From Corynebacterium sp. BD556 (GTDB taxonomy: Bacteria > Actinomycetota > Actinomycetes > Mycobacteriales > Mycobacteriaceae): 64,000 nucleotides of DNA. Every line of letters begins with the position of its first letter. Positions within the stretch are counted from its first letter, which is position 1. The translations under genes were made by a program, and so were the position numbers. This document shows positions 45,509 through 55,067 of the stretch, in pieces. The DNA lies in NCBI RefSeq assembly GCF_038452275.1, contig NZ_CP141643.1, positions 2,232,001 through 2,296,000 on the forward strand, in the 5' to 3' direction. The notes under the pieces are model-generated. The model had not been told where the DNA came from and did not search any database. It saw only the letters and a program-made list of their open reading frames with translations.

Positions 45509-45826
45509 CTAGCGGGAGGAGGCCGCCGAAGCGGCAACCTTCATACCGTGGGAGCCGCCGCGCAGCACTGCCTGGCGCTCGGATTCGCTCATGCCACCCC
45601 AAATGCCGTAAGGCTCCGCCGCCCTCAGCGCGTGGTCGCGGCACTGGGTGAGTACCGGACAGGAGTAACAGATGGCCTTGGCGCGGTTTTCACGCTGGGT
45701 CCGAGCGCGTCCGCGCTCCCCGTCCGGGTGGTAGAAAACCTCGGAGGCTTCGCCGCGGCACGCGCCGCGCAGTTGCCAATCCCAAAAGTCCGCGTTCGGT
45801 CCCGGAAGCAGGTGGGGTTGTGACAT
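45509..45826 (-). CDS. whcB: WhiB-family iron-sulfur transcription regulator (WhiB3/WhcB type)
   Basis: The product is 105 residues from the ATG at 45826, with AGGAG nine bases upstream; an ATG at 45847 is the longer alternative. Four cysteines (GACRGE and ICYSCPVLTQC) would hold a 4Fe-4S cluster, followed by the WhiB turn GIWGGMSESERQA and a basic tail. The position next to groEL1 and sigD matches whcB of C. glutamicum and whiB3 of M. tuberculosis, redox-responsive regulators that bind sigma-A. It is convergent with groEL1. Confidence 0.9.
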   Translation of the reverse strand: MSQPHLLPGPNADFWDWQLRGACRGEASEVFYHPDGERGRARTQRENRAKAICYSCPVLTQCRDHALRAAEPYGIWGGMSESERQAVLRGGSHGMKVAASAASSR

Positions 45827-45847
45827 GAAAAGTGGCTCCTTGTTCAC

Positions 45848-46237
45848 GAAAACTACAACTGGGGATCATCCTGGCCGGAAGGACATTCCTTCCGGCTCCC
45901 GCTGACGAATACTTGCGAAAGATGGTTAACGGTAGGTGTCGCCTCGGTGACGGCGAGTTGGAAAGAGGGCTTTGCGCTGGAAGAAAAACGCCCCCACCTG
46001 CGGTTTAGGGCCAAGGTTAAACCTCGGTGAACTTCTTGTTTGACCCTGCCTCCTGCGGAAATGTCCGTCTTTAAGCGCTGCTCGTTGTGTATCGTTAGGC
46101 CGCGAGGCGTAGACTTATTCGTCGATTACTGTGTTGACGCAAGCGTTTCCATTTCCCGCTCACCCGCGCGTGGAAGCTAGGCGAAAAGTATCCAGCGACG
46201 ACACCACACTGCGGGCGAGAGTGGAGGAGGCCAAGCG
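45848..46237. other. Divergent regulatory region between whcB and sigD
   Basis: This 390-bp region has no gene I can support. It holds a perfect hairpin/palindrome at 45874-45896, a short palindrome AGGTT-A-AACCT at 46014-46024, and no obvious strong -35/-10 pair. Its length suggests complex control of both regulators. Confidence 0.55.
45874..45896 (-). promoter_or_regulatory. Perfect inverted repeat upstream of whcB
   Basis: GCCGGAAGG (45874-45882), ACATT, CCTTCCGGC (45888-45896). It lies about 50 bp before the whcB start codon, either as an operator or as a leader hairpin. Confidence 0.6.
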
Positions 46238-46804
46238 ATGTCTACATCCGAGCTAGATTCCACTCTCGCTTCCCTCGTCCCCCGCGCTGCCGAGGGCGAT
46301 CAGCGCGCCCTCCAGGAAATTATCCGGCTGATTCACACGCCGGTGCTGCGCTACGCACGCGCCCGCATCGGCGGAGGGCGCACCCCCACCGCCGAGGACG
46401 TGGCGCAGGAGATCTGTCTTGCGGTGGCCACCTCCATTGAGCGTTACGTGGACACGGGGCGGCCCTTCATGGCGTTTGTTTATGGCATCGCGTTTAACAA
46501 GGTTGCCGACGCTCACCGCGCGATGGCCCGCGACAAGCTAAGCCCCACAGAGGAGGTGCCCGACGAGGAGTTTAGCGGCGGAACGCCCGAGGACTTGGCG
46601 CTGCTGAGCGATGAAAGTAACAGAGTGAGAGGACTTCTCGATGTACTGAGTGAAAAGGCCAGGAACATTCTCATCCTGAGGGTATTCGTGGGGTTGTCAG
46701 CGGAGGAAACAGCGGAAATTGTGGGTGGCACCGCGGGAGCCGTGCGTGTCGCTCAGCACCGCGCTCTAGCCACCCTCCGCAAGGCCGTGGAAGAAGGGAA
46801 ATAG
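46238..46804 (+). CDS. sigD: ECF-type RNA polymerase sigma factor SigD
   Basis: The product is 188 residues. Region 2 (LRYARARIGGGRTPTAEDVA, then FMAFVYGIAFNKVADAHRAM) and region 4 (GLSAEETAEIVGGTAGAVRV) are clear. In C. glutamicum SigD drives mycomembrane and cell-wall genes including an L,D-transpeptidase. It is followed by its anti-sigma factor gene two bases later, so they are co-transcribed. Confidence 0.95.
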   Translation: MSTSELDSTLASLVPRAAEGDQRALQEIIRLIHTPVLRYARARIGGGRTPTAEDVAQEICLAVATSIERYVDTGRPFMAFVYGIAFNKVADAHRAMARDKLSPTEEVPDEEFSGGTPEDLALLSDESNRVRGLLDVLSEKARNILILRVFVGLSAEETAEIVGGTAGAVRVAQHRALATLRKAVEEGK

Positions 46805-46805
46805 C

Positions 46806-47693
46806 ATGAACCGTCGTTCTCACGAGGGCGAGCCCCGGGATGCCTTTCCGTACCTGCAGCCGGTTGTCGACGATGATGCGTTCCTGACCGCCCTGTCACG
46901 CGGCGAGGATCCTTCCGGTGGGGAAGATGAGCTGGCTTCGTTGCTTTTGCGGTTGCGTGAAGACGTGGAGCGTCCGCTGCCGCAGCCGCCGGAGGTTGCT
47001 GGAGTGGTAGGTGCAGGCTCCGGTGTCGCCTCTCTTGATGAGGCCCGTTTGCGCCGCCGCGTAAGCCCCTGGACCTCTGGTGTGATTGGTGCTGCTGCGG
47101 CGACCGTTGCCGTTGTCGGCACTGGTGCCGCGCTTTACGGCGCGACCCCGGGATCGCCGCTGTGGGGTGTTTCCACCGCGGTGTTCGGTGAGCGTGAGAC
47201 GGTGGTGGAGCTGGCTTCTACTCTGGATAACTTGGAGGCGGCGAACGCCTCTGGCGACGAGGACACGGCTCGTCAGCTTCTGGAGCAGGCGCGTGTGCTT
47301 GTCGATTCGATGCAAAAGGAGCAGCCGCGGAGCAACACTTTGACGCAGACGACGGTTGAGACAACCTCTGTCACTGTGCCGGGGTCGAGCGAGGTGAGGC
47401 ACAAACCTGACGCGGAGACGGGCGCCGCGTTGACATCTGCGCGCAAGCCGCTGCCTACCCGGGAGGTGACCACCACGACCGAGGTCGCTACCGTGACTGA
47501 GGTTATGACTGTGACGGTCACCGTCACGCCCAGTGCGCAGCCGTCGACGCCGAAATCTTCGGGAGCGAGCCCGGAGCCGAGCTCAACCTCGGTGGCCAAT
47601 TCGCGCACCGACCTGTTAACCGGGGAGCCGACCCCCCGCAGCATCCCGGAGGATAACGGGCCGCAGGTGCAGATGAACAGCTCCCACGGCTAA
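46806..47693 (+). CDS. rsdA: Anti-sigma-D factor RsdA
   Basis: The product is 295 residues. The N-terminal sigma-binding segment (VVDDDAFLTALSRGEDP) is followed by one membrane helix (GVIGAAAATVAVVGTGAALYG, from about residue 90) and a Thr/Val/Ser/Pro-rich outer domain. The layout matches the RsdA family: it tethers SigD at the membrane and is cleaved to release it. GAAGGG precedes the ATG. Confidence 0.92.
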   Translation: MNRRSHEGEPRDAFPYLQPVVDDDAFLTALSRGEDPSGGEDELASLLLRLREDVERPLPQPPEVAGVVGAGSGVASLDEARLRRRVSPWTSGVIGAAAATVAVVGTGAALYGATPGSPLWGVSTAVFGERETVVELASTLDNLEAANASGDEDTARQLLEQARVLVDSMQKEQPRSNTLTQTTVETTSVTVPGSSEVRHKPDAETGAALTSARKPLPTREVTTTTEVATVTEVMTVTVTVTPSAQPSTPKSSGASPEPSSTSVANSRTDLLTGEPTPRSIPEDNGPQVQMNSSHG

Positions 47694-47709
47694 GGGCTGC
47701 TGACATTTA

Positions 47710-47738
47710 GCGGCCGGCAGGGGCGTGGCCGCAGTTTT
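47710..47738 (+). terminator. Intrinsic terminator after rsdA
   Basis: GCGGCC (47710-47715) pairs with GGCCGC (47727-47732), followed by AGTTTT. It sits in the short convergent gap before the DUF5319 gene. Confidence 0.6.
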
Positions 47739-47748
47739 AGGCCCTGGT

Positions 47749-48123
47749 TTATTTCGGCGCTTCGAGCCCGTCGAGGTAGCCGCAGGCGTAGTCCCAAGGA
47801 ACGTAAGCGTCGATGTTGGGCTGGGCGCTCGGTTCATGTACGGGGGGCAGCTCACCGCGCAGGGTGGCGATCATGTTGCCCTCCATGATCTCCCAGTTGT
47901 AGTAGTGGACCTGCTCGCAGTCCTCGCACATGAAGTAGATGCCGAGGATGCCGCGGGGGCCGAGCATGGCCTTGAATTCGCGGACTTGGGCGAGATCGCG
48001 GATGACGTCGATGCGCTCCTCGGGTGACAAGGGCTCGACGACCTCATCATCCTCGATGAAGGATGCCGGGTCATTGGGGTCGTCCGCGAACGGGTCGAGG
48101 GGCATCATGTCGTCATAGTTCAC
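47749..48123 (-). CDS. DUF5319 family protein
   Basis: The product is 124 residues. It is acidic (MNYDDMMPLDPFADDPNDPA), with a central Cys pair (MCEDCEQVHYYNWEIMEGN) and a C-terminal VPWDYACGYLDGLE. It corresponds to Rv3412 in the conserved sigD-guaB2 neighbourhood. The C-x-x-C could bind metal, but the function is unknown. It is divergent from guaB. Confidence 0.85.
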   Translation of the reverse strand: MNYDDMMPLDPFADDPNDPASFIEDDEVVEPLSPEERIDVIRDLAQVREFKAMLGPRGILGIYFMCEDCEQVHYYNWEIMEGNMIATLRGELPPVHEPSAQPNIDAYVPWDYACGYLDGLEAPK

Positions 48124-48217
48124 AACAAGACACCATATTGCGGCTGCGTGGCAGTAGCAATTCCCCTCCAGTAGTGGAGCTGTAGGAGAATTTGGTGCCC
48201 CGTTATATCATGTTTGA

Positions 48218-49795
<1,578 letters not shown>

Positions 49796-49815
49796 CCGGA
49801 AGGGGCACTGCTTTT

Positions 49816-50976
49816 ATGCGCGAATACGTCGAAATCGGGATTGGCCGCGAAGCGCGTCGAGCATTTCGGCTTGACGACGTCTCCGTGGTCCCCGTGCGTC
49901 GCACCCGTTCCTCCTCGGACGTGGACACGAGCTGGAACTTCGACGCTTACTCCTTCGATTTTCCGGTGATCTCCCACCCGACGGACGCCCTGGCCAGCCC
50001 GGAGTTCGCCATTGAGATGGGTCGACTCGGTGGGCTCGGAGTGATCGACGCGGAGGGTGTGCTCGGCCGCCACGCCAACTACCGGGAGGCGATCGCCCAG
50101 GTCGCCGGGATCGGTGCGGTAGAAGAAGAAGATTTCGCCCACATGGACGAGATGCTCAACTCCCGCGCATCGGCGACACGTATTTTGCAGAAGTTGCATT
50201 CCGCCCCCATCGACTTCGATCTGCTTGGCGAGCGCATCGCCACAGTGCGCGACGCCGGGGTGACCGTCGGTGTCCGTGTCTCCCCGCAACACGCCCGCGA
50301 GGTCGCGCCGAAGGTCGTGCAAGCCGGCGCTGAGATTTTGTTCATCCAAGGCACGTTGATTTCGGCGGAGCACGTCCGAAGCGGCGGGGAGGCACTGAAC
50401 CTAAAGGAGTTCATCGGTTCTTTGGAGGTGCCGGTGATCGCCGGAGGTGTCTATGACTACACCACCGCCACCCACCTGATGCGCTCCGGGGCCGCGGGCA
50501 TTATCGTCGGCTCAGGCGACACGACCAGCAGCAAGACGTTGGGCATTGGCATGCCGATGGCCACCGCCATTGCTGATGTCGCGGCTGCGCGCCGCGAGTA
50601 TTTAGACGAGACTGGCGGGCGCTACGTTCACGTCATCGCAGACGGTGAGATCGAAAACAGCGGGGACATCGCCAAAGCAATCGCCTGCGGGGCGGACGCC
50701 GTCATGGTGGGCCGCCCTTTGGCCGCCGCCGAGGAAGCCGCGGGCCACGGGGTGTATTGGGAGGCTGCGGCGGCGCACCCGCGCTTCCCGCGCGGTTCGG
50801 TTGTGCCCACGGGTTACCTGGGTGAGCGCGAACCGTTGGATGTCATCCTCAACGGCCCGGCGACGGACCCTTACGGGACGATGAATCTTGTGGGTGGGTT
50901 GCGCCGTGCCATGGCCAAGTGCGGCTACACGGAGCTGAAGTCTTTCCAGAAAGTGGGGTTGGCGATGCGTCGCTAA
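49816..50976 (+). CDS. guaB3: GuaB3 family IMP dehydrogenase-related protein
   Basis: The product is 386 residues with the IMPDH barrel ([18 protein letters not shown]) but no CBS domains. The active-site loop reads [20 protein letters not shown]: the catalytic Cys of true IMPDH is missing, as in mycobacterial GuaB3. The nucleotide-binding region ([13 protein letters not shown]) remains. Its reaction in this organism is not evident from sequence. It lies 20 bp after guaB behind GGAAGGGG. Confidence 0.93.
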   Translation: MREYVEIGIGREARRAFRLDDVSVVPVRRTRSSSDVDTSWNFDAYSFDFPVISHPTDALASPEFAIEMGRLGGLGVIDAEGVLGRHANYREAIAQVAGIGAVEEEDFAHMDEMLNSRASATRILQKLHSAPIDFDLLGERIATVRDAGVTVGVRVSPQHAREVAPKVVQAGAEILFIQGTLISAEHVRSGGEALNLKEFIGSLEVPVIAGGVYDYTTATHLMRSGAAGIIVGSGDTTSSKTLGIGMPMATAIADVAAARREYLDETGGRYVHVIADGEIENSGDIAKAIACGADAVMVGRPLAAAEEAAGHGVYWEAAAAHPRFPRGSVVPTGYLGEREPLDVILNGPATDPYGTMNLVGGLRRAMAKCGYTELKSFQKVGLAMRR

Positions 50977-51040
50977 GCGGGCACGTCGTTTCGCCGTCAC
51001 AAGGCCTGGGCCCCGCTAGGGCACCGGGCCTTGTGTGCGT

Positions 51041-51046
51041 TAAGCT
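51041..51046 (+). promoter_or_regulatory. -10 element placing guaA as leaderless
   Basis: TAAGCT ends seven bases before the GTG at 51054, so the mRNA would start at the start codon. Confidence 0.5.
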
Positions 51047-51053
51047 TTGGGGC

Positions 51054-52610
51054 GTGACTTATGCCCAACCTCGCCCGGTACTCGTCGTCGATTTCGGCGC
51101 CCAGTACGCGCAGCTTATCGCCCGTCGCGTGCGCGAAGCACGTATCTATTCCGAGGTCGTGCCTTCGACGATCACTGCCGCCGAAATCCGCGAGAAGAAC
51201 CCGGCGGCGCTGGTGCTCTCCGGCGGACCTGCCTCGGTTTATGCCGAGGGTGCGCCGCACCTCGACGAGGGCGTCTTCGAGCTTGACCTGCCGATCTTTG
51301 GCATCTGCTACGGATTCCAGTTCATGACCCAGGCCCTTGGCGGCACCGTGGAGGAAACCGGTGCCCGCGAGTACGGTCGCACGACCATGACCAGTGCGTC
51401 GGGCGTGCTTCATGAGGGGTTGCCGCAGCAGCACCCAGTGTGGATGAGCCACGGCGATTCGGTCACCCGCGCCCCGGAGGGCTTTGAGGTCACCGCTTCG
51501 ACCCCCGGCGCGCCTGTCGCCGCCTTTGAAAACACCGCTCGGCGCCTCGCGGGTGTCCAGTACCACCCGGAAGTTATGCACTCCCCGCATGGCCAGCAGG
51601 TGCTGACCCGCTTCCTCACCGAGATCGCTGGGCTGGAGCAGACTTGGACGGCCTCCAACATTGCGGAGCAGCTCATTGAGCAGGTGCGCCAGCAAGTTGG
51701 CGCCAACGGCCGGGCCATTTGTGGTCTGTCGGGAGGTGTCGATTCCGCCGTGGCGGCGGCTTTAGTTCAGCGCGCTATTGGTGACCGTTTAACCTGCGTT
51801 TTCGTTGACCACGGCTTGCTTCGCCAGGGGGAACGAGAGCAGGTAGAAACCGATTTCGTTGCCGCGACCGGCGCGAAGCTGGTCACTGTGGACGAGCGTC
51901 AAGCCTTTTTGGATAAGTTGGCTGGGGTCAGCGAGCCGGAGGCGAAGCGCAAGGCTATCGGCGCGGAGTTTATCCGTTCCTTTGAGCGCGCCGTCGCTGA
52001 GGTTCTCTCGGACCACCAGGTGGATTTTTTGGTGCAGGGCACTTTGTACCCGGATGTGGTTGAGTCCGGTGGGGGCAGCGGTACCGCAAACATCAAGAGC
52101 CACCATAACGTGGGCGGGCTTCCGGACGATGTGGAGTTCACCCTCGTCGAGCCGCTGCGCCTGCTGTTTAAAGATGAGGTCCGCGCCGTGGGGCGCGAGT
52201 TGGGCCTGCCGGAGGTCATTGTCAACCGCCAGCCTTTCCCGGGCCCGGGCCTGGGTATCCGCATCGTTGGCGAGGTCACGCAGGAGCGTTTGGAGACGCT
52301 GCGCGCCGCTGACGCCATCGCCCGCGAGGAGCTCACTCGCGCCGGCCTTGACGAGCAGATCTGGCAGTGCCCCGTCGTCTTGCTTGCCGACGTCCGCTCT
52401 GTCGGCGTCCAGGGAGACGGGCGGACCTACGGCCATCCGATCGTGTTGCGTCCCGTCGCCTCGGAGGATGCGATGACGGCCGACTGGGTGCGCGTGCCCT
52501 ATGAGGTCCTGGAGATAATTTCCACCCGCATCACCAACGAGGTCGCTGAGGTCAACCGCGTCGTGTTGGACGTGACCTCGAAGCCGCCGGGAACTATCGA
52601 GTGGGAATAG
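51054..52610 (+). CDS. guaA: GMP synthase (glutamine-hydrolysing)
   Basis: The product is 518 residues from the GTG at 51054 ([20 protein letters not shown]). The class I amidotransferase has Cys85 (FGICYGFQ) and QYHPEV. The ATP-pyrophosphatase P-loop is [15 protein letters not shown], and the C-terminal dimerisation domain ends [10 protein letters not shown]. It converts XMP to GMP. A longer frame to 50919 overlaps guaB3 and was rejected. It is likely leaderless, unlike guaB and guaB3. Confidence 0.96.
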   Translation: MTYAQPRPVLVVDFGAQYAQLIARRVREARIYSEVVPSTITAAEIREKNPAALVLSGGPASVYAEGAPHLDEGVFELDLPIFGICYGFQFMTQALGGTVEETGAREYGRTTMTSASGVLHEGLPQQHPVWMSHGDSVTRAPEGFEVTASTPGAPVAAFENTARRLAGVQYHPEVMHSPHGQQVLTRFLTEIAGLEQTWTASNIAEQLIEQVRQQVGANGRAICGLSGGVDSAVAAALVQRAIGDRLTCVFVDHGLLRQGEREQVETDFVAATGAKLVTVDERQAFLDKLAGVSEPEAKRKAIGAEFIRSFERAVAEVLSDHQVDFLVQGTLYPDVVESGGGSGTANIKSHHNVGGLPDDVEFTLVEPLRLLFKDEVRAVGRELGLPEVIVNRQPFPGPGLGIRIVGEVTQERLETLRAADAIAREELTRAGLDEQIWQCPVVLLADVRSVGVQGDGRTYGHPIVLRPVASEDAMTADWVRVPYEVLEIISTRITNEVAEVNRVVLDVTSKPPGTIEWE

Positions 52611-52623
52611 ACACGGCCCAGGT

Positions 52624-53763
52624 TTAGGCGGCGTCTCGCACGGTGATACTGCCGATGCCGACGTGCGCGTTGAGGCGCAGGGTTCGACCTTCGGCATCGT
52701 CGTTGATCACCGGGGGGCAGTCTTCTGTGCCTACGCCGACGTCGCACGTCATTTCCACCCGCACATTTTTCGGCGCGATGATCTCCACGGTGCCGATGCC
52801 GTGGTCGATGGTGACTTCCCGCGATTCCTTGAGCGGTTCAAGTTCGCTCAGGTCGATCCGGGTGGTGCCGACGGAGGAGTCGTAGGTGTCCTCCAAATGG
52901 TCGCTGACATTGATGTGCATATTGGAGTTCTCTGTGTTGACGGAGAACCAAGGTACGCCGAGGGTGAAAGCTGCGGCAGCCACGGAAAGCGCGACAGCAA
53001 GCGGAATTAAGCCGATGAGTATCCAGCGCAGCGGGTTGGCTCGTGTGCGTGGTTGTTCTTGGGCCGGTGCTTCCGGTGGCTCCGGGAGGTGCCACAGTCC
53101 GGGCGCAGCCCCCAGCGGGTCCCAGCTAGGTGGCGTCGGGGCAGTTTGGGCGGGGTGCTCGTAGCCTTCGGGGACGGTGAGGTTGGAGGTGTCGAGACGC
53201 AGGGCCGTGCCTTGCGGTTGAGTCGAAGCCGGTGTGTGTTCTTGTTCTTGGCCCAGGTCGGCGGGGCGGGGGAGCAGACCTTCCGGTGCAACGGGACGCG
53301 CGCGGTGCAGCAGGTAGATGGCCGTAGCGCCAGCCACGACAGTGACCACCCAGCTCGCGGCCCAACTGCCGTCGCCCGCGGCGATCGAGGGCAGGAAGAT
53401 AAAAAGGCCAACGAGAAGCGCCCAGCCGGTGTTGCGCTGGTCTTTTTCTACCTGTGTGAGGCGATCATTGGGCATATTGATGGCCCGCCACGGGGAGACG
53501 GTTGTGCCAAACAGTGGCATGTTGAGCCAGAAAAGCAGGTAGAGGAAGATCCCGCCACCGAAGGTAAAAGCCAGCGCCACGAAGGCGATGCGCACGATGA
53601 GGGGGTCGATGCTGTAGCGCGCGCCAATGCCTTCGCACACGCCGGCGAGCATGGCGTTGCCGCCTTGTTTGGAGGGAATCCGGGGTGGGCGGGTGGCCCA
53701 CAGTTGCTTGAGGGTGTCGTTGAAAGTGGGCTCGGGGTGCTGGATCGGTTTGTTGGTGTTCAT
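52624..53763 (-). CDS. esrI: PspC-domain membrane protein, EsrI-type inhibitor
   Basis: The product is 379 residues. The N-terminal PspC domain (GGNAMLAGVCEGIGARYSID) is followed by several membrane helices, a Pro/Gln-rich cytoplasmic linker and a C-terminal LiaF-like beta domain (IDHGIGTVEIIAPKNVRVEM). It is divergent from a PspC histidine kinase, the arrangement of the C. glutamicum EsrISR envelope-stress system, where EsrI inhibits the kinase until lipid II-cycle antibiotics appear. It is convergent with guaA. Confidence 0.88.
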   Translation of the reverse strand: MNTNKPIQHPEPTFNDTLKQLWATRPPRIPSKQGGNAMLAGVCEGIGARYSIDPLIVRIAFVALAFTFGGGIFLYLLFWLNMPLFGTTVSPWRAINMPNDRLTQVEKDQRNTGWALLVGLFIFLPSIAAGDGSWAASWVVTVVAGATAIYLLHRARPVAPEGLLPRPADLGQEQEHTPASTQPQGTALRLDTSNLTVPEGYEHPAQTAPTPPSWDPLGAAPGLWHLPEPPEAPAQEQPRTRANPLRWILIGLIPLAVALSVAAAAFTLGVPWFSVNTENSNMHINVSDHLEDTYDSSVGTTRIDLSELEPLKESREVTIDHGIGTVEIIAPKNVRVEMTCDVGVGTEDCPPVINDDAEGRTLRLNAHVGIGSITVRDAA

Positions 53764-53807
53764 GCTTCAAGTCTTTCGCACAGCTTGGCCATGCACCATC
53801 GGGAACG

Positions 53808-53830
53808 ACCCTGAATTTCAATTTCAGGGT
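53808..53830. promoter_or_regulatory. Palindrome between esrI and esrS (candidate EsrR operator)
   Basis: ACCCTGAA (53808-53815), seven bases, TTCAGGGT (53823-53830): a perfect 8-bp inverted repeat, 45 bp upstream of both divergent starts. EsrSR is autoregulated at this locus in C. glutamicum, so this is the natural candidate for the response-regulator site. Confidence 0.6.
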
Positions 53831-53873
53831 TATCCCCGATCCGCTCAGCGCTGCCGCGTGCGATGATGGTTTC

Positions 53874-55067
53874 ATGCCTGCATCTTCCGCACGCCGCGCT
53901 TCTGTGGGCGCCGAGGGCGTGTTGTTTCCGCGTTTTACGCGCGCTAGGCGTGGCCGTGTTGTCGGCGGCGTCGCCGCCGGGCTTTCCTCCCAGTTGGATG
54001 TTGATCTGCGCTGGGTGCGGGTATTTTTCGCGGCGGCGAGCTTTGCCAACGGGTTCGGGTTTTTGCTCTATGCGATGTTGTGGGTGTTTAGCCCGTTGGA
54101 GCCCGAAGCAGCCCAAGGGGACCGTCCTATAAAGACGAGCTGGCCCGCCCCGGTATATATGCTGCTCGTCGCCTTAGCGGTGGTGGGGGCGGTGACTTCG
54201 CTGGCTTTGGTCAGCGGCGTGGGAGGGGTGTTTGTTTTGCTGGCTGGCATCGTCGTCGTCGGCGCGGTCGTCGCTTGGCAGGCCTATGACCGGGGGTTGT
54301 CCTCGGTGGGTAATTTCTTTGCTTTGGCGCTTGGTGTTTCACTGGTGATGGGCGGGGTGATGGCGGTTGCGCTGTTGGGAGATGCAGGCGGAACCGCAGG
54401 TATTGTCGTGGCGGTGCTGGCCACGGTGTTCGGTATTGCGCTGTTGGTGGTGCCTTTGGTGGTGCGGCTCGCCTCCTCGTTGGTGGCGGAGCGCCAAGCT
54501 AAAGCGGTGGCGGATCAGCGTGCCGAGTTCGCCTCACGTTTACACGATTCGGTGTTGCAAACACTGGCTTTGATTCAGAAACACGCCGGTGATTCGGCGC
54601 ATGTGGCTCGTCTTGCGCGTAGTCAGGAGCGCGAGTTGCGGGCGTGGCTTTTCGACGCCGACTCGCACACTCAAAACGAGACGAGGTCGCTGTTCGGGGC
54701 CGTGGCCAAGGCGGCTGGAGAGGTTGAGGACTTGCATGGTGTCAGCATCCGCCCGGTCACCGTCGGGGAGGATGTGGCCTACACGCACCAAACGGAGGCG
54801 ATCGTCATGGCGGCACGCGAGGCGATGGTCAACGCCGCGAAGCACGCGGGTGTGGCCCGCGTCGATGTTTACGCCGAGCACTTAGGTGGCGAGGTGTCGG
54901 TTTTTGTGCGCGACCGCGGCCCCGGTTTCGATGTTGCACAAATCCCGGAGGATCGCCACGGTGTGCGCGACTCGATCATCGGGCGTATGGAGCGCGCCGG
55001 GGGGACAGCCACCATTTCCGCTGCGGCGGGGCACGGCACTGAGGTGGCGCTTAGTCTGGCTGTGTGA
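53874..55067 (+). CDS. esrS: PspC-domain sensor histidine kinase EsrS
   Basis: The product is 397 residues. The N-terminal PspC domain (RRGRVVGGVAAGLSSQLDVD) and about five membrane helices (to ~residue 195) lead to a HisKA_3 dimerisation helix with His224 (ASRLHDSVLQTLALI). The HATPase has N box REAMVNAAKHAG and G box VRDRGPGFDVA. Its partner regulator esrR, adjacent in other corynebacteria, is here 8.3 kb away. The 3' end overlaps the convergent FAD gene by 17 bp. Confidence 0.9.
   Translation: MPASSARRASVGAEGVLFPRFTRARRGRVVGGVAAGLSSQLDVDLRWVRVFFAAASFANGFGFLLYAMLWVFSPLEPEAAQGDRPIKTSWPAPVYMLLVALAVVGAVTSLALVSGVGGVFVLLAGIVVVGAVVAWQAYDRGLSSVGNFFALALGVSLVMGGVMAVALLGDAGGTAGIVVAVLATVFGIALLVVPLVVRLASSLVAERQAKAVADQRAEFASRLHDSVLQTLALIQKHAGDSAHVARLARSQERELRAWLFDADSHTQNETRSLFGAVAKAAGEVEDLHGVSIRPVTVGEDVAYTHQTEAIVMAAREAMVNAAKHAGVARVDVYAEHLGGEVSVFVRDRGPGFDVAQIPEDRHGVRDSIIGRMERAGGTATISAAAGHGTEVALSLAV

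Noticed and set aside
50919..51053. Longer start for guaA
   Set aside because: It overlaps the end of guaB3, and the extra residues have no GMP synthase similarity.
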